Assembly: GCF_027887165.1 (NCBI RefSeq)
Contig: NC_077228.1
Coordinates: 106,838,043 to 106,902,042, forward strand
Reading direction: 5' to 3'
Source: Monodelphis domestica
Lineage: Eukaryota > Chordata > Mammalia > Didelphimorphia > Didelphidae
DNA length: 64,000 nucleotides
Under the pieces are notes generated by a model. The model did not search any database. It worked only from the letters and a program-made list of their open reading frames with translations, and had not been told where the DNA came from. The translations under genes and the position numbers were made by a program. Shown here piece after piece: positions 1-11,849 of the stretch (position 1 is the first letter of the stretch; the number at the start of each line of letters is the position of its first letter).

Positions 1-2020
1 CTATGTCGATGGTGCTGTGATCAGGTCAGAAGCCACATTGTGATTCAGGCAGGTTCTGCTCTGAAACAGATGACAGGAGTCTGTTGAGCATAACATGGAC
101 GAGGATCTTTCCAGCAGTGGAGAGTAGTGAGATGCCTCTGTAGTTGTCACAGGCTGCTCGTGCACCTTTGTTCTTGTACAAGGCTACAATGGAGGCATCT
201 CTGAATTCTGGGGTCATGTCTTCCTCTTCCCATATGCTGGTCAGCACTATGTGGAATGCCTGGAGCGCCTTTCCATTTAAGGCCTTGTACACCTCGGTTG
301 GGATCCCGTCTTTACCGGGTGCCTTGCCTGTACTCATTTGTTTAATGGCTTTTTGGACTTCCTCTATTGAAGGAGGAACATCAAGTTGTTCAATGGTCCG
401 GTTTGGGGGGATCTGGTCAAGGGCGCTTTGGTCGACTGAAGAGGGTCGGTTGAGAAGCTGACTGAAGTGTTCTTTCCACCTGTTTCTGATGCCTTTTTTA
501 TATCTTACGAGAGTGTCACCGTCAGAGGATAGCAAGGGAGTGGTGGTGGGTTTTAATGGCCCATAGACAGTCTTGAGGGCACTGAAAAATTGTTTGTAGT
601 TTTTCGTATCAGCAAAACGCTGGATTTCTTCTGCCTTTTTTTCCCACCATCGGTCTTGCATCTTTCTGATCTCATGCTGCACCGTGGCTTGGAGAGACTT
701 GAATCTGTCCTTTTTAGGAGCAAAGTTTGGATTATTTTGCCACTCCATAAAGGCTTTGTTCTTTTTGCTCAATAGGTCTTCAATAGCAGTGTTGTTCTCA
801 TTGAACCAGTCCTGGTGGTTGCGTTGTTTTGGGCCTAGGACTGCCTTTGATGTTTCCTTCTGCTGCCTCCCGGCCTGCGAGAGGCTGCAAGGGTGAGAAG
901 ATAGAGATAGAGTAGAAGTTTTAGATCCCGCAAAGGGCGTGAACGAGCCGACTTTAGAGATGTAAATAATTGAGTCAGTAGACAATTATTATTTTTAAGA
1001 GCCACAGCTGCTCCGACCACTGGGCTATCCAGGCTAACCCACCCAATGGTCTCAATTTAACACTGCACTGGTCAGAGGTTAATGCTAGCTCAGATGGAAA
1101 GGAGATCAGAAACTAAAGGAGGTAGATAATGCTAGGTAGCATTAGGAGAAAGAGAGGAAGTAAAGCTGGCAGGCCTGGCCTAAAGACCAGGTCTTAGTGA
1201 GAAAGATAGAGAGGAGAGAGACAGGGGAGAAGATGCTCCTTAGCAAACCTATGGATGTCCTCCAAGTGGGCAGGATGGCTGCGGCTCGTTTATTTATAGT
1301 CTTGACAGCTCAATACATATTGAACAGTTATATGATACCTCAATACATATGGATGAGTTACCTGGGGTATTCCCATTGGATAATGCAACTTATGACAAGG
1401 TGAAGGTGGGGTTATTATCCCGGGGAGAGTGAGACAAAGGAAAGCAAGGTTTCGCGCCTAAACTTCAGCCACGCTGGCAATAAAATTTATTGCCATGCAC
1501 AGGATGGCCATGTGCTCACTCACAATCCTTGTCTCCTCATAATGCCTATGGGCTGGACTGCTACACCTTCACTGCATCTCTGAACTGGTTCCATTTCTCG
1601 GTTGAGCTTCCAGTGAGTGGTCCCTTGGCAGACAGCTTGTTGACCAGGCAGGACTGGAATGTTTGCAAATAAGATGGATCTCTAAGACGACTCACGTTGT
1701 AAAATGCGCGAACTGTCTGGGCGCATTTTGGATGGCGAGGCGCAATGCACATTTGAAGAGTCGCTCTAACCAATTGGTGGTCTGTCCAGCATTCAGTTCC
1801 TCTCATGGCTCTGGTGATCTTTACATCCTGGATGTCTCGCCAGCGTACAATGATGTAGTCAATGAGGTGTCACTGTATTGATCGTGGGTGCATCCACGTT
1901 GTTTTATATTTGTTCGCCATTCTGAACACAGTGTTCGTGATGGTGAGTTCGAACTCTGAGCATTTGCTGAGTAGCAGTAGACCATTGTTGTTCATTTTAC
2001 CCACGCCGTGTTTGCCAAGC
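1..2020 (-). mobile_element. Non-LTR retrotransposon (RTE-like LINE), partial ORF2
   Basis: The minus strand encodes, in order, the end of an AP-type endonuclease domain (about 2,010-1,561, with motifs HGVGKMNNNGL, TWMHPRS, ECWTDHQLVRA) and the N-terminal part of a reverse transcriptase (about 870-1, with HQDWFNENN, GKAPGKDGIPTEVYK and NYRGISLLSTAGKIL, ending in PESQCGF at the window edge). The endonuclease joined to an RT with GKAPG.DGI is the layout of RTE-type LINEs. The exact clade (RTE or RTE-X) is a judgement from memory. An insertion splits endonuclease from RT, and the endonuclease has at least one stop, so the copy is dead. Its 3' part lies left of the window. Confidence 0.8.
880..1556 (-). 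mobile_element. LTR-like insertion inside the RTE-like LINE
   Basis: This block breaks the LINE between its endonuclease and RT parts and shows no LINE coding. On the minus strand it would begin TGTAGCAG and end CTCGCA, with a TATA-like CTATAAATA near 1,293. I see no clean target-site duplication, so the LTR call is tentative. Confidence 0.35.
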
Positions 2021-2160
2021 CGAGGAATAATAAAGGATAGGCAATTGGGGTTAAATGACTTGCCCAGGGTCATACAGCTAGGACTTCTATGAAGCCAAAT
2101 TTGAACCCAGGACCCCATCTCTAGGCCTGACTACCTATCTACTCAGGCACCTAGCTGATC
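2021..2160 (-). repeat. tRNA-derived marsupial SINE, 5' part
   Basis: Reads as the reverse complement of the common SINE body: 'gacttgcccagggtcatac' and 'aatttgaacccaggacc' are visible, ending at the tRNA-like head near 2,155. It abuts the LINE on its left and L1 on its right. Confidence 0.8.
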
Positions 2161-2999
2161 CAGAACTTTTCTTAATGTGGCAGAGAGTATCTATTTAAAA
2201 CCAAAAGCCAGTATTTTATGTAATGAGGATAAATAGGAGGCTTTTGCAATAAGATTGATGTAAAGCAAGGATATCCATTATTATCCCTAATAGTTTATAT
2301 AGTGTTAGAAATGCTAATGAAAGGAATAAAACAAACAAAAAAGAAACTGAAGAAATAGGTATAGCAAACAAAATGATAATCATTTGAAGATGGTTTTTTT
2401 TTGAGTTAAAATTTTATTCTGTTTTAGGCATGCCTGCCAGAATCAATTTTTAATTTTTATTTTTTTCAATTACATGTAGAAACAATTTTTAACAATTGTT
2501 ATCTCATATTTTGCAATTCAGATTCTCTCCCTCCCTCCTTCTCTTTCTCCCTCCATTCAAGCAGTAATACTCTGATAGATCGTAACAGTGTTGTCATGCA
2601 ATACATATTTCCATATTCTTCATGCTATGAAAGAAGACACATATTGCACATACAAGGAAAAAAACTCATGAAGGAAATGAAATGAAAAATGGAATGCTTT
2701 GATCTGTAATCAGACTCCAACAGTTCCTTCTCTGACTGTGGATACCATTTTTCATCATGAATCCTTTGGAGTTATCCTGAAACCTTGCCTTGCTGATAAC
2801 ACTTTATTCATAGATGATCATCATACAATATTTCTATTACTGTATAGTGTTCTCCTCGTTCTGTTCACTGCACTTTGCATCAGTCCCTATAAGTCTTTCC
2901 AGATTTTTCTGAACTGATCCTATTCATAATTTCTTATGATGAAATAGTATTCTATTACAACCCTATGTCATAACTTGTTTAGCCATTCCCCAATCGTAG

Positions 3000-3545
3000 A
3001 GGTACTTAGAACATTTCAAGCCCACTGAGCAAAGGAGCCATGCTTGCCTGAGATTGCTGGCAAGGTCCCAATCTCTCACCCAAAGGCACTGCTGCTCTAG
3101 GTCAAAGGTCATCTTAAACCCTGAGTCCCCCCCTCATTCTGAAGAGCAAAGAAGTCTTTGTAATATCTTGACTTTTTTTTTCCCTGAGTTACATAGAACA
3201 GATTAGCTCCACTTGCTTACATCTATAATAGCAACCCTCATAACCTTCTTGTATGAAGTCATTTTTATAAACATTATCTTGTGGGAAAAGTAACACCCTC
3301 CCAAAAATGTTGTAATGCTTAGCATTCTACTCTCCATAAAAATCTTTCCTTTTGTCACAATAAACGAAGATCATAGCCCCCAATCTTTGTGCTGTGTTTC
3401 TTCCACTTGCTCCTTCTCAGGCAGGCTGACCCCATCTTTCCTGTCCTTCTTCTCATCTCACTCTTTCTCTTTAGCTGCTAGTTTCCCTGGCAGTCTAACT
3501 CTCACTCTCCGTGGCTATAATGATCCTCAGATCCAATCATTCATC
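3000..3545 (+). mobile_element. Probable solo LTR inserted in L1
   Basis: A non-L1 block separates 'ccattccccaat' from 'caattgatggccatccc'. It contains a polyadenylation signal (AATAAA near 3,360) about 180 bases from its right end, as expected for a sense LTR. Terminal dinucleotides are not canonical, so the exact ends are uncertain. Confidence 0.4.
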
Positions 3546-3600
3546 AACCAAACACCCACATGCAATTGATGGCCATCCCTTCCATTTCCAATTCTTTGCC

Positions 3601-3619
3601 ACACACACACACACACACA
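3601..3619. repeat. (CA)n microsatellite
   Basis: About ten uninterrupted CA units inside the antisense L1, where the L1 consensus has a short 'ccacaaaa' stretch. Confidence 0.95.
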
Positions 3620-3849
3620 AAAAGCTGCTAAAAATATTTTTGTACAAGTAGGTCCTTTCCCCCTATCTTTGATCACTTTAGGATACACACCCAATAGTCT
3701 CAATGCTGGGTCAGAGTCTGCAGTTTTATAGCCCTTTAGGCATGCAGAACACATTTTTTTGAAAATTAAACACTGCTCTAAATCTAAATATTGAACTGAA
3801 GAGAGATTTATCCAAATTGCAATAGTTCCCATCCTACCTCCATTCACAA

Positions 3850-4290
3850 GCAATTGGACATATCTCTATCATAAAAAATCTGAAATAACATTTTAGTAAT
3901 CTTGATCAAGGAAAAGGTCACAATATGACAAAATATAGTTTTCAAACAATCTTCAACTATAAATACGTAATTCCTTTACTGATCCTTCCCCTCAAGAATT
4001 CTCTTGGGTACTTCCCAGTGATTAATATCTTAATCTTTCTGAATGGAGAAGAGGGCATTGCCCTTTGTGGGCACTGGAATCCAGTTATTACAGGGGGTGA
4101 GGAAGGTAATAACCTTAACTGGATGAGAATTCAGTTTGGTTACTATATAATTACTATTCCTGAGACTTTAACCTTTAAATATTTTCCTAATCAAATCATC
4201 CATAAAATATTTTAGACTCAAAAAATATTATTTATTAATACTTCAATTAAATTAAAAGGAAGGAGGGTTAATACATGATATTTTACTTGT
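3850..4290. other. AT-rich stretch, nothing assigned
   Basis: Lies between the two L1 blocks. No conserved coding, LTR end or SINE body recognised. It could be decayed L1 or another old insertion. Confidence 0.4.
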
Positions 4291-4841
4291 AGAAGCAGAG
4301 AGAGTTAAATAAAATTAAGTGAAGTCATTAATAACTTCAATAAAGATCCAAGATATGAAATTAATCCACATATAATCAGCATTTTAATATTTACCAATAA
4401 CTCCTGCAGGAAGAGATAGAGAAGTTTCATTCAAAATAATTAAATAATTTATAAAATATTTTGAAATCTACATACCCAAACACACCCAAGAACTATGTAA
4501 CAATAACTACAAAACACTTTTTTTTAACAGAAATGAAGAAGACCTAAATTCCTGAAGAAAAATTAAACACTTGTGCATAAGCTGAGCTAATACAATAAAA
4601 ATGATAATACTACCTAAATTATTTTATTCATTCATTACTATATCAATTAAAATACAATAGGATTACTTTATAGAGAAAGAAAAAAATAATGATGATCTCT
4701 ATCTGGAAGAATAAAACATCAAGAATCTCAAGGAAAATAATTTAAGTGAGAAGGAAGGGGAAATAGTCATGCCAGATCTCAAACAGCACCTCTACTGCAA
4801 GGAATTCTAATCAGCATAAAGACCAATCATAATTCCAGAGA

Positions 4842-5345
4842 ACTAATAATGAAACACACTGCCCATCTCTTGATAGATGAAGGAATCACAGTGCAGAATG
4901 AGACATATGTATATGTTGTGCAACTATAAACATATATACACATGCAAAAATACAAACACAAATATATATATGTATATGTATACACACACATATTTGGGCA
5001 TAGCCAATGTGAAAATTTGTTTTACTTAACAAAACATTTTTTTTTAATCCTCATCTTTTGTCTTAGAATCGATACTGAGTATAGGTTCCAAGGCAAAAGA
5101 GTGATGAGAGTTAGGCAGCTGCTGTTAAGTTACTTGCCCAGGGTCCAAACTGTAAGGAATTGTCTGGAGCCAGATTTTTAATCCACGACTTCCAATCTTC
5201 AGGCTTGACACTCTAACCATTGAGCAATTTAGCTACCCTGACAATACATTTTTGTAACAGGGATTTTGTTTTCTTCCTTTCCCAGTTTTGGGGAGGATTC
5301 TGATGAAAGAGAGAGAAGGCAAATTTTCACAGATTGAAAACAATT
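4842..5345 (+). mobile_element. L1-type 3' end, sense, with a SINE inside
   Basis: 'gtgcagaatgagacatatgt' followed by 'gccaatgtgaaaatttg' is the 3' region of marsupial L1. A SINE interrupts it, after which 'tttgtaacagggattttgtt' continues the same 3'UTR. Confidence 0.65.
5042..5245 (-). repeat. tRNA-derived SINE with target duplication
   Basis: Full SINE body in antisense (tail 'cttttgtcttagaatcgata', body 'acttgcccagggtcc', tRNA-like head 'gcaatttagctaccct'). ACATTTTT flanks it at 5,034-5,041 and 5,246-5,253. Confidence 0.85.
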
Positions 5346-5519
5346 TTTTTTAAGTAACATGAGTGGTAGTTTCTGAGGAATCACTTTAACCAATAAATTA
5401 CCTTGAACTTGGGGTGACTTTTAAGGGTTCATTCATATGTGAGTACTATTTGCAATAATAGTATATCTCACAATTTTCCCCTTAACTGTTTTATGATTTT
5501 TTTATATATTTCAATCTTG

Positions 5520-5635
5520 TCTTTCTGGCTAGTCTGTATGACCTTGAGGAGAGGGGTCATCCTTCTGCTACAGCATCTAACACAGTGTTAGGCACAAAGT
5601 TGATGGTAAAGAGTAGTTGATTAATTATAAGTTGT
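5520..5635 (+). repeat. L2 3'-end fragment
   Basis: 'gaggagaggggtcatcc' and 'ctaacacagtgttaggcaca' follow the L2 3'UTR pattern (an ...agcacagtgcctggcaca-like motif). Confidence 0.55.
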
Positions 5636-5639
5636 TAAA

Positions 5640-6113
5640 AAAGACTTTCGGGCAACCATCTTCTTGCCATTATTTAAAGGTTCTTTTCCAGGCTTTTTTT
5701 AGCTCATTTTGGTTCTGAGGGAGCAGGAACTGCGGGCCTTGGAAGTTAATATGTCAAAGATCCCAGCAGTAGGTCCCAGATAACTTAGGGACCTGAGCAG
5801 AAACTGCCAGACCTTGGAAGTTAATCTAAGTGTGATTGATAGATGTCAAAGGTCCCAGTAGCAGTAGGTCCCAGCTTAGGGACCATAAATGCTGGCAAAC
5901 ATTCCAACAATGGTATGTACCAGATAGGGACTGGGGGGCCATGCATGCTGGAGGGCATATATATCGCAGCATCCCCAGACTATAATTGGAACTCTATGGT
6001 TGAGCTCCCCTGGTGTGTGCTGCTGGTGCACATCAGTTCAATAAATGGCCCTCCTGCTAATTGCATTGTCTATTGGTCTTCCTTGGTGGTGGGAGAATAC
6101 CTGGACCCTAACA
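5640..6113 (+). mobile_element. Solo LTR, family E, sense
   Basis: Ends GGTGGTGGGAGAATACC..CCTAACA with a polyadenylation signal in CAGTTCAATAAATGGCC (6,040-6,045). The same signal block and a near-identical end occur in the antisense copy at 11.36 kb. It contains an imperfect direct duplication of about 100 bases (two 'ccttggaagttaat' blocks near 5,740 and 5,815), typical of U3 enhancer repeats. The left end is approximate. Confidence 0.7.
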
Positions 6114-6349
6114 TTTCCTTTTCTTTTCTTTAAAGCATTGAAGAACCTCTAGTCCCTCAATACTCAATACCATTGAGTATTTTTTAACCATTATATTGAT
6201 GTTTATATTGCCTAGATTTTACCCTGTCTCTCTCTTTCTCCTTGACTCAGAGAGCCATCCTTTATAACAAAGGATTTTTAACAAAGAAAAAAGTAAAAAA
6301 GGGCAAAGAAAAAAATAAGTAAAATTGATCCACCATAAAAAATGTTTTT

Positions 6350-6830
6350 TTTGTTTTACACAGTGTTCCACAACTATGAACTCTGATCTCTTCTAAGGAG
6401 CAGGGAGAGAGGTCTTCTCATAACTCTTATTTTAGGCATTGTTTGTTCTTTATAATTCTGAAACATTTAGTTTCAGTCATTTTATGGTTATTGTTCTTTT
6501 CATTTACATTGTAATAGTCTATATACATTGCATTTACTGTTTTTCTGGCCCTGTTTGCTTCACTTTGCATCAGTTCATGTAAGTCTTTCCATGTTTCTGT
6601 GTATTCATCATGTTCATTATATCTTACAATCCAACAATATTCCATTACATTCATGTGTCACAATTTGTTTAGCTATTCCCCAATCAATGGGCCTCCTATT
6701 TTGTCTGTAGTTCATTGCTGTGACAAAAGTACTCAACACTTTTTATATCTTCATAAGTACAATATTATAGTATCTGTCCCCAGTCATTGAGATTTTGGTT
6801 ATCATTTTCTTTAGTGTTTAGCTTAGTGTT
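6350..6830 (-). mobile_element. L1 3' end, antisense, diverged
   Basis: 'cactttgcatcagttcatgt', 'caatattccattacattc' and 'tagctattccccaatcaatg' are the antisense 3' end of ORF2 and the 3'UTR of marsupial L1. No flanking duplication found. Confidence 0.75.
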
Positions 6831-6916
6831 CTGAACTGTCTCTCTGATAATAGTTCATTTCATAGACTAATATATTTAAAATTGGAAAAATACAGTGCAG
6901 ATCTGAAGTTTGCTAC

Positions 6917-7133
6917 CCAATAAATGAGAATAGATAGCATTTATGTAATACTTTAAGGTTTGCAAAGCACTGTGTTATCTCATTAATCATTTTACAGATG
7001 AGGAAATAGAGGCTGAGAGTCATTAAGAGACTTGCCTAGGGATACACAGCTAGCAAAAGTCTGAGGCAGGATTCAAATTCAAGTGCTCTTGATTTCATGG
7101 CAAGCTCTTTTACCTACTGCGCCACCTAGCTGC
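6917..7133 (-). repeat. MIR-like CORE-SINE
   Basis: 'ttaaggtttgcaaagcactg', 'tttacagatgaggaaatag' and 'gccacctagctgcc' form a nearly full-length copy with a MIR-type core and a marsupial tRNA-like end. Confidence 0.8.
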
Positions 7134-7139
7134 CATCAT

Positions 7140-7510
7140 TCTGGTTATTCCCTCTGCCTAATGCCTTCTTCCTTCCTCTCTACTCTTCTAAATTATTGCT
7201 TGCCTTAAAACTTAATCACCTGACCTCTCTTATAAAACCTTCCTCAGCCCAAAATGATCCCTCCCTCCGCTCACCTCCTAAAATTCTTATTGTCTGTATA
7301 GATCATATGGCGTTTAACTGCATATATATATATATATATGCATATATACAGATTACACTATTTCATCCCATTTTCATAGTATTTCATCACATTTTCATAG
7401 TATTCTAAACTAAATTGTAAATTCCCTGAGAGCAGGATTCTTCTTTTATTTATCATTAGTGTCTAGCTCGGTGCCCTACCTCTAATAGATGCTTTATCAA
7501 TGTTTCATTA
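7140..7510 (+). repeat. L2 3'UTR fragment
   Basis: 'aaattccctgagagcaggat' followed by 'gtgtctagctcggtgcc' and 'agatgctttatcaatgtt' is the L2 end. A short (TA)n lies at 7,319-7,340. Confidence 0.7.
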
Positions 7511-7669
7511 TGATGCCTTAGATTTCCTTTTGATATACTGAGAGTAGCCACAATGCCAAGAAGCAGTTTCAAAAGTTCTGAGTATTTTGGGAAATGTGAG
7601 GAAAGATCTAACACTGACTACAGCCAATGCAGTATTATAGTCTCCCTTTGTCTATAACTTCTTTGTGGC

Positions 7670-8090
7670 ATTTGTTATTCTCCTGACCCACATCTCTCTA
7701 AGGTCCTAGATGCCAGAAATTCAAGTCCCCATCTCATTCTATCCTCTACATGAGAGTGATACATGGCTCTGATTTGGGGGGAGCATTCAACCTGAAAGGC
7801 ACATTTGGAGAGTCTTTTGGAAGAATTTCAATATAAGTATAATTTGTTGAGTACTGTTTCTAGTTTTGACTGTCCTTGGAAAGCTCAATTTGCTTTCTCA
7901 TGCTGTTCTCATTCTTACCCTAGAATAACCAGTCTGCCTTCCTCCCTTGTGCAAATCATTATGTTTTTACTTATCTGGATACAGTTTATATTCACTCCTG
8001 GTAAAATGTAAACTCATGGATATTAGGGACCATTTTTGTCTCTGTATCTCCAGTGCCTATGCAGATCAAAGCATATTAGCTTTCATATCA
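7670..8090 (+). repeat. Second L2 3'UTR fragment
   Basis: Shows the L2 pattern 'tctgtatctccagtgcctat' near 8,040 after a 'taaactcatggatattaggg' block. Diverged. Confidence 0.5.
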
Positions 8091-8399
8091 GTATATTTAG
8101 TTTTATTTTTGAGGCTTTGATTTTATATGAACGTGCTCTTATAACAATGACCAGTGTGGACATGTGTTTTGTATGATAATAAAATAAAACTTTGAAAAAT
8201 AAAAAAGAGAATTTAGGAATGAAAAATCAGAATTGTTGGGGATTCTCCAGATCACAAATTATTTTGTTAAATTTATTTCTGGAATTAATAATTAATTGGT
8301 GGTCTCCAGGGATTTAATTTCTAAATCCCAAAATAAATTACTCAAGTAAAATGAATTCATGGTAGTTTATTTTACAATAGAGGGAAGATATTAAGGAAG

Positions 8400-8413
8400 A
8401 GAGAGAGAGAGAG

Positions 8414-8481
<68 letters not shown>
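8400..8481. repeat. (GA)n microsatellite
   Basis: About 80 bases of GA within the LTR-like element. The Leu-Ser ORF read through it on the minus strand is an artefact. Confidence 0.98.
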
Positions 8482-8485
<4 letters not shown>

Positions 8486-8929
8486 TCTGGATTTCTCTGA
8501 GCCAGGTAGAAATTCCCAGGCACCAGCCAAGGGAAAAGGAGTCTCAAAATGATCGGCCTTTCTCAGAGGTTCACACTTCCAGAAAAGACAAGGAAACTAA
8601 ATCAGCCTTTCGCTCACCAAGGTGACCATCTAAAAGGAAAGCAGTCTGAGGTCTCCTGCACAAGCTCCTCCAGGGGTCCAGTTCCACAGCCAAGTGTCTT
8701 CACTCCAAGTCTGAGTGTCTGTCTTCCAGTCTTTCCTCAAGTGTCTGTCTTCTAATCCAACTCTGAGTGACTGATCCTTCAATCTATATCCATTGATTGA
8801 TCCTTGTGTGCCTTTGTTTCCTCTATTTAAAGACCTTTTTCTCTTGTGTCACCTCCCCTAAATTTTATGTCTACCAATCACAGCAAATGCTCCTCTCCAG
8901 GACTGCCCACTCAGTGTGTGAAATGGGTG

Positions 8930-9026
8930 TTCACACCTTTTTTAGTTAGTTATACCTTTTGTGGTTAGTTAACACCTTTTTTGGTTAGTTCACCTTTTGT
9001 AGTTAGTTAACACCTTTTTGTAGTTA
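8930..9026. repeat. Short tandem repeat, unit about 22 bases
   Basis: Four to five imperfect units of the form ACACCTTTT.TGGTTAGTTA in what would be the U3 end of the LTR-like element. Units vary by a few bases and in T-run length. Confidence 0.8.
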
Positions 9027-9109
9027 AAATGGGTAAATCTACTTTAAATACTGAGTTAACACTTTGGGGATTAAAATCTAAAAATAGACCAGGGATTACA
9101 ATTTTATGT

Positions 9110-11350
9110 TCCCAATAAAGGAAGAGCTAAGTACCTTCATTATTATAATCAGGGGATAGACAATTCCAATCTTCATATATTATATATTTTTGTATCATTT
9201 TATTTATATGTTAATAATAAATGAACATAGTAAAATGAAGTTAATCCTTTTTCTGTGATAGGATCATGCTGAAAGTTTCAGAGGTTTCCTTCTTTTTAAA
9301 AAAGGATATGAAACAAATGCATTTTAAACTAACACACTGTCATAATATATCTGACAAGGAGTGTAATACTTAAAATTACATAATAGTTCTTGCTACCCAG
9401 AGGTATATATTTTACAAAGTTTATTATGAAGGGTAGACAATCATTCCTAAGTAACCTAGCCGCATGGAACCTAGCCTGCCAGTTCCTTTCTCATTTCCCC
9501 CTCACCTCTTGCACTGTCCTTTCTCCTCAGGCTTCCCTCATGGTCTTCTCGTCCATCTTTCCCTTTCTCTCATTGGTCTCCCCTTTTATTGACATACAGA
9601 ACATATGCCGATGTAAACCAACGCAAACCTGGTGCAACTGTGGTATGTCAGGAATGTTTGATGGACAGATAAAGTTACTCAGGAAGGGGGAGGGGATGAG
9701 CTTCCTTGACACAGGAGAAATGACTAATTTCCTTTATACTTCTTTTAAATAATCCTAATATTCTTCATATTCTTAGTCATCATTTGAGGCATATAAAATT
9801 ATTTAACAAATAAGAAATATTAAGTTTAGTAATATTTATAAAGAACTATAGCCTATGTGAATTTTAGATTTACTCCACCTTGCTTAGTCTTTAGAATTTT
9901 AGCAACCAGGAATGTATACACCCCTACTTAAGGATTAAGTGTGAGGGAGGAAGGCCTATAATCCATGTGTGCTAGCAAGTGGCAAATCAGAAACAACTGA
10001 CTGACCCCCTGGGCTGTCCAAAAGCCAAGTTTAAGCCACCATTGGTACATGTAAGACACAGAAAGTGACTTAAAGAACTGCCTTTATATTTCACGTCACT
10101 TCCTATGAGAGGGGCTTGGCAGTGGAACTTGACCGTGGAGGAGCTCAAGCATGAGACCGCAGACTGCTTCCCTTAGACTGTCACATGGTCAGTGCAAGGC
10201 TTACTTCCCTTTCCTTGGCTTTTCTGGAGGTACCAGCCTCAGAGAAGGCCCCTCATCTTGGAGAAGGCCTCATGGCTGGAAGCCAAGCTAGATTTAATCC
10301 TCTGCCCCACCTTGGCTGGGGCCTCTGAACTCCTGCCTGTTATCTCTCTCCCTTTCTCTCTTTCTTCCTTTGTAGCATACCAGGCATGGATGTATGGTTG
10401 ATGTATTAAATACTTGATCAGATAAGTCAATGATCAATGTATTGGCAGTTCTAAGGGCAAGAGAATTCCTGGGCCTAAGCCACAAAAGCTTTGCCCTCAC
10501 CTTGTCAAACCTCATTTCTCTGAAAAGCGCATGTCAGGTGTACCCCCACCTACTCTGATCTTGTCATTATCTATGCTACCAATGAGAATCAACTATGCTT
10601 TGTTACATATTCATTCATCTTCCTGATCCACAATAAAGCCTGGGGTGAGTGTGTGGTCCCTCCTCTTGTTTCCTGCAACCTTGAAGTTCTCACTACTGTC
10701 TTTTTCTTTATCTTTCCTAAGGCCACTCTTGGCCACGTGCTTTCTATCTGAGAATTCTTACTTCCACATATCAGCATACTTCTCACATTTTCCTTCAATT
10801 ATCTTTCTAAGGAAAATGTCCTCAGGGATTCACGCCTTCCCATGCCAAAAATATTGACTTGTCTGTGTTTCTTTATTCTTCACCCATTTTCTCAGACTCC
10901 TTGCTTCTTCTCAAGCCCAAACCCACAAAGGAAAACTCTTTTTATAACAGCCACTAGACATCTGTTATATCCTTAATATCTTCTCTCCTATTGTAAATAA
11001 ACCACCATAAAATTCCATTCTGACTTGAGTATTTCATTAGCCACCAACTAAAAAATATATTCAGTCTCAAACCTAAATTTACCCCTAACACCTATAATAA
11101 TCAAATTCTGGAAAAAAGCAGCAAATATTATTCAGTGATATTTGAATAGCATAACATTCAGATTTTCCAGAAATGTTATCAGCAGTACACATTATCATAT
11201 GCTGAAATTTCCAATTTAAGACATGCTATTTCTTAGAACAACACTCATAGATTCCATAAAAAAAAAACATATTGTGCAAATAAACATTAATATTACTTCT
11301 ACTTGCAAGAATGGCTCACCATTAGTAACAGACAGTGCCAAGAAATTACA
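9110..11350. other. Repeat-derived stretch, unresolved
   Basis: No coding gene seen. LTR-like signs are present: AATAAA at 10,632-10,637 and 10,996-11,001, and an end 'ttacccctaaca' near 11,092 that resembles the family E LTR end. Boundaries could not be set, so no element is called. Confidence 0.35.
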
Positions 11351-11357
11351 TTTATAG

Positions 11358-11849
11358 TGTTACGGTCCGGGATTTCACCCACCACCATGGAAGACCGAGG
11401 ACAATGCAAACAGGCAGAGAAGGCCATTTATTGAACTGATACACGCATCAGTGGGAACCTTTGTCCTCAGAGTTCCAAGTTGCTTCTGACAGGCTGGGCT
11501 TTAAATACTTTTCAGCATGTACGGTCTTCCAGCCCCTTATCTGCTACCATCCTTGGAATTTTGCCTGCATGTATGGCTCTTATCTGCTTCCTACTATTCT
11601 TGGAACTTTGACAATTCTATATTATTGGGGTCTTGCTGCAGCTGGAGTTTGGCATATTTATTGGGATCTTCCTGGCCTTTATCTGGTACCCACTGCAGCT
11701 GGCATATTTATGGTTCTGACAAACTCCCAAGGCCAGCCAACTTGTTACGGTTTTCCTGTATTTTCAAGGCTGATCAATTTCACCTTCCTCATTAGCATGG
11801 CAATGGTTACACACAAGACTACTTAGACTGTGCCCATGTTTTACAGACA
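11358..11849 (-). mobile_element. Solo LTR, family E, antisense
   Basis: The + strand begins TGTTACGGTCCGGGATTTC, the reverse complement of an LTR end. The polyadenylation signal (TTTATT, 11,427-11,432) sits in the same block as in the sense copy at 5.64-6.11 kb. The right end near 'acagaca' is approximate. Confidence 0.7.

Larger units (their letters stand above)
2440..3770 (-). mobile_element. L1 3' end, antisense, itself interrupted
   Basis: The poly-T and 3'UTR start near 2,440, and the 3' end of ORF2 is read antisense ('tagccattccccaatc', 'gatggccatccc', 'aaatatttttgtacaagtag'). It is interrupted at about 3,000-3,545 by another element. CAAT occurs at both junctions and may be the target duplication. 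Confidence 0.75.
2168..4840 (+). mobile_element. L1 ORF2 fragment, sense, split by a later L1
   Basis: Positions 2,168-2,392 match the RT core of marsupial L1 (the GCPLSPL..-type stretch, decayed). Positions about 4,290-4,840 match the region after the RT, including 'aagaatctcaaggaaaataa' and 'gccagatctcaaacagc'. Between them lie an antisense L1 (2,440-3,770) and an unassigned AT-rich stretch. Heavily decayed; no open frame. Confidence 0.65.
8235..9105 (-). mobile_element. Probable solo LTR, related to family D
   Basis: Begins TGTTGGGGATTCTCCAG on the + strand, ends near 'gaccagggattaca', and has antisense polyadenylation (TTTATT near 8,357) and TATA-like (tatttaaag near 8,828) signals. 'ctaccaatcacagc...caggactgccca' resembles the same U3 block of the family D LTRs. 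No clear target duplication. Confidence 0.5.

Noticed and set aside
8930-9026. Spaced repeats that could suggest a CRISPR array
   Set aside because: Units are imperfect and adjacent, there are no unique spacers of equal length, and the DNA is from an animal nucleus.
11461-11826. A 121-codon ORF with hydrophobic stretches that look like membrane segments
   Set aside because: It lies wholly inside the family E LTR, read in the direction opposite to the LTR.
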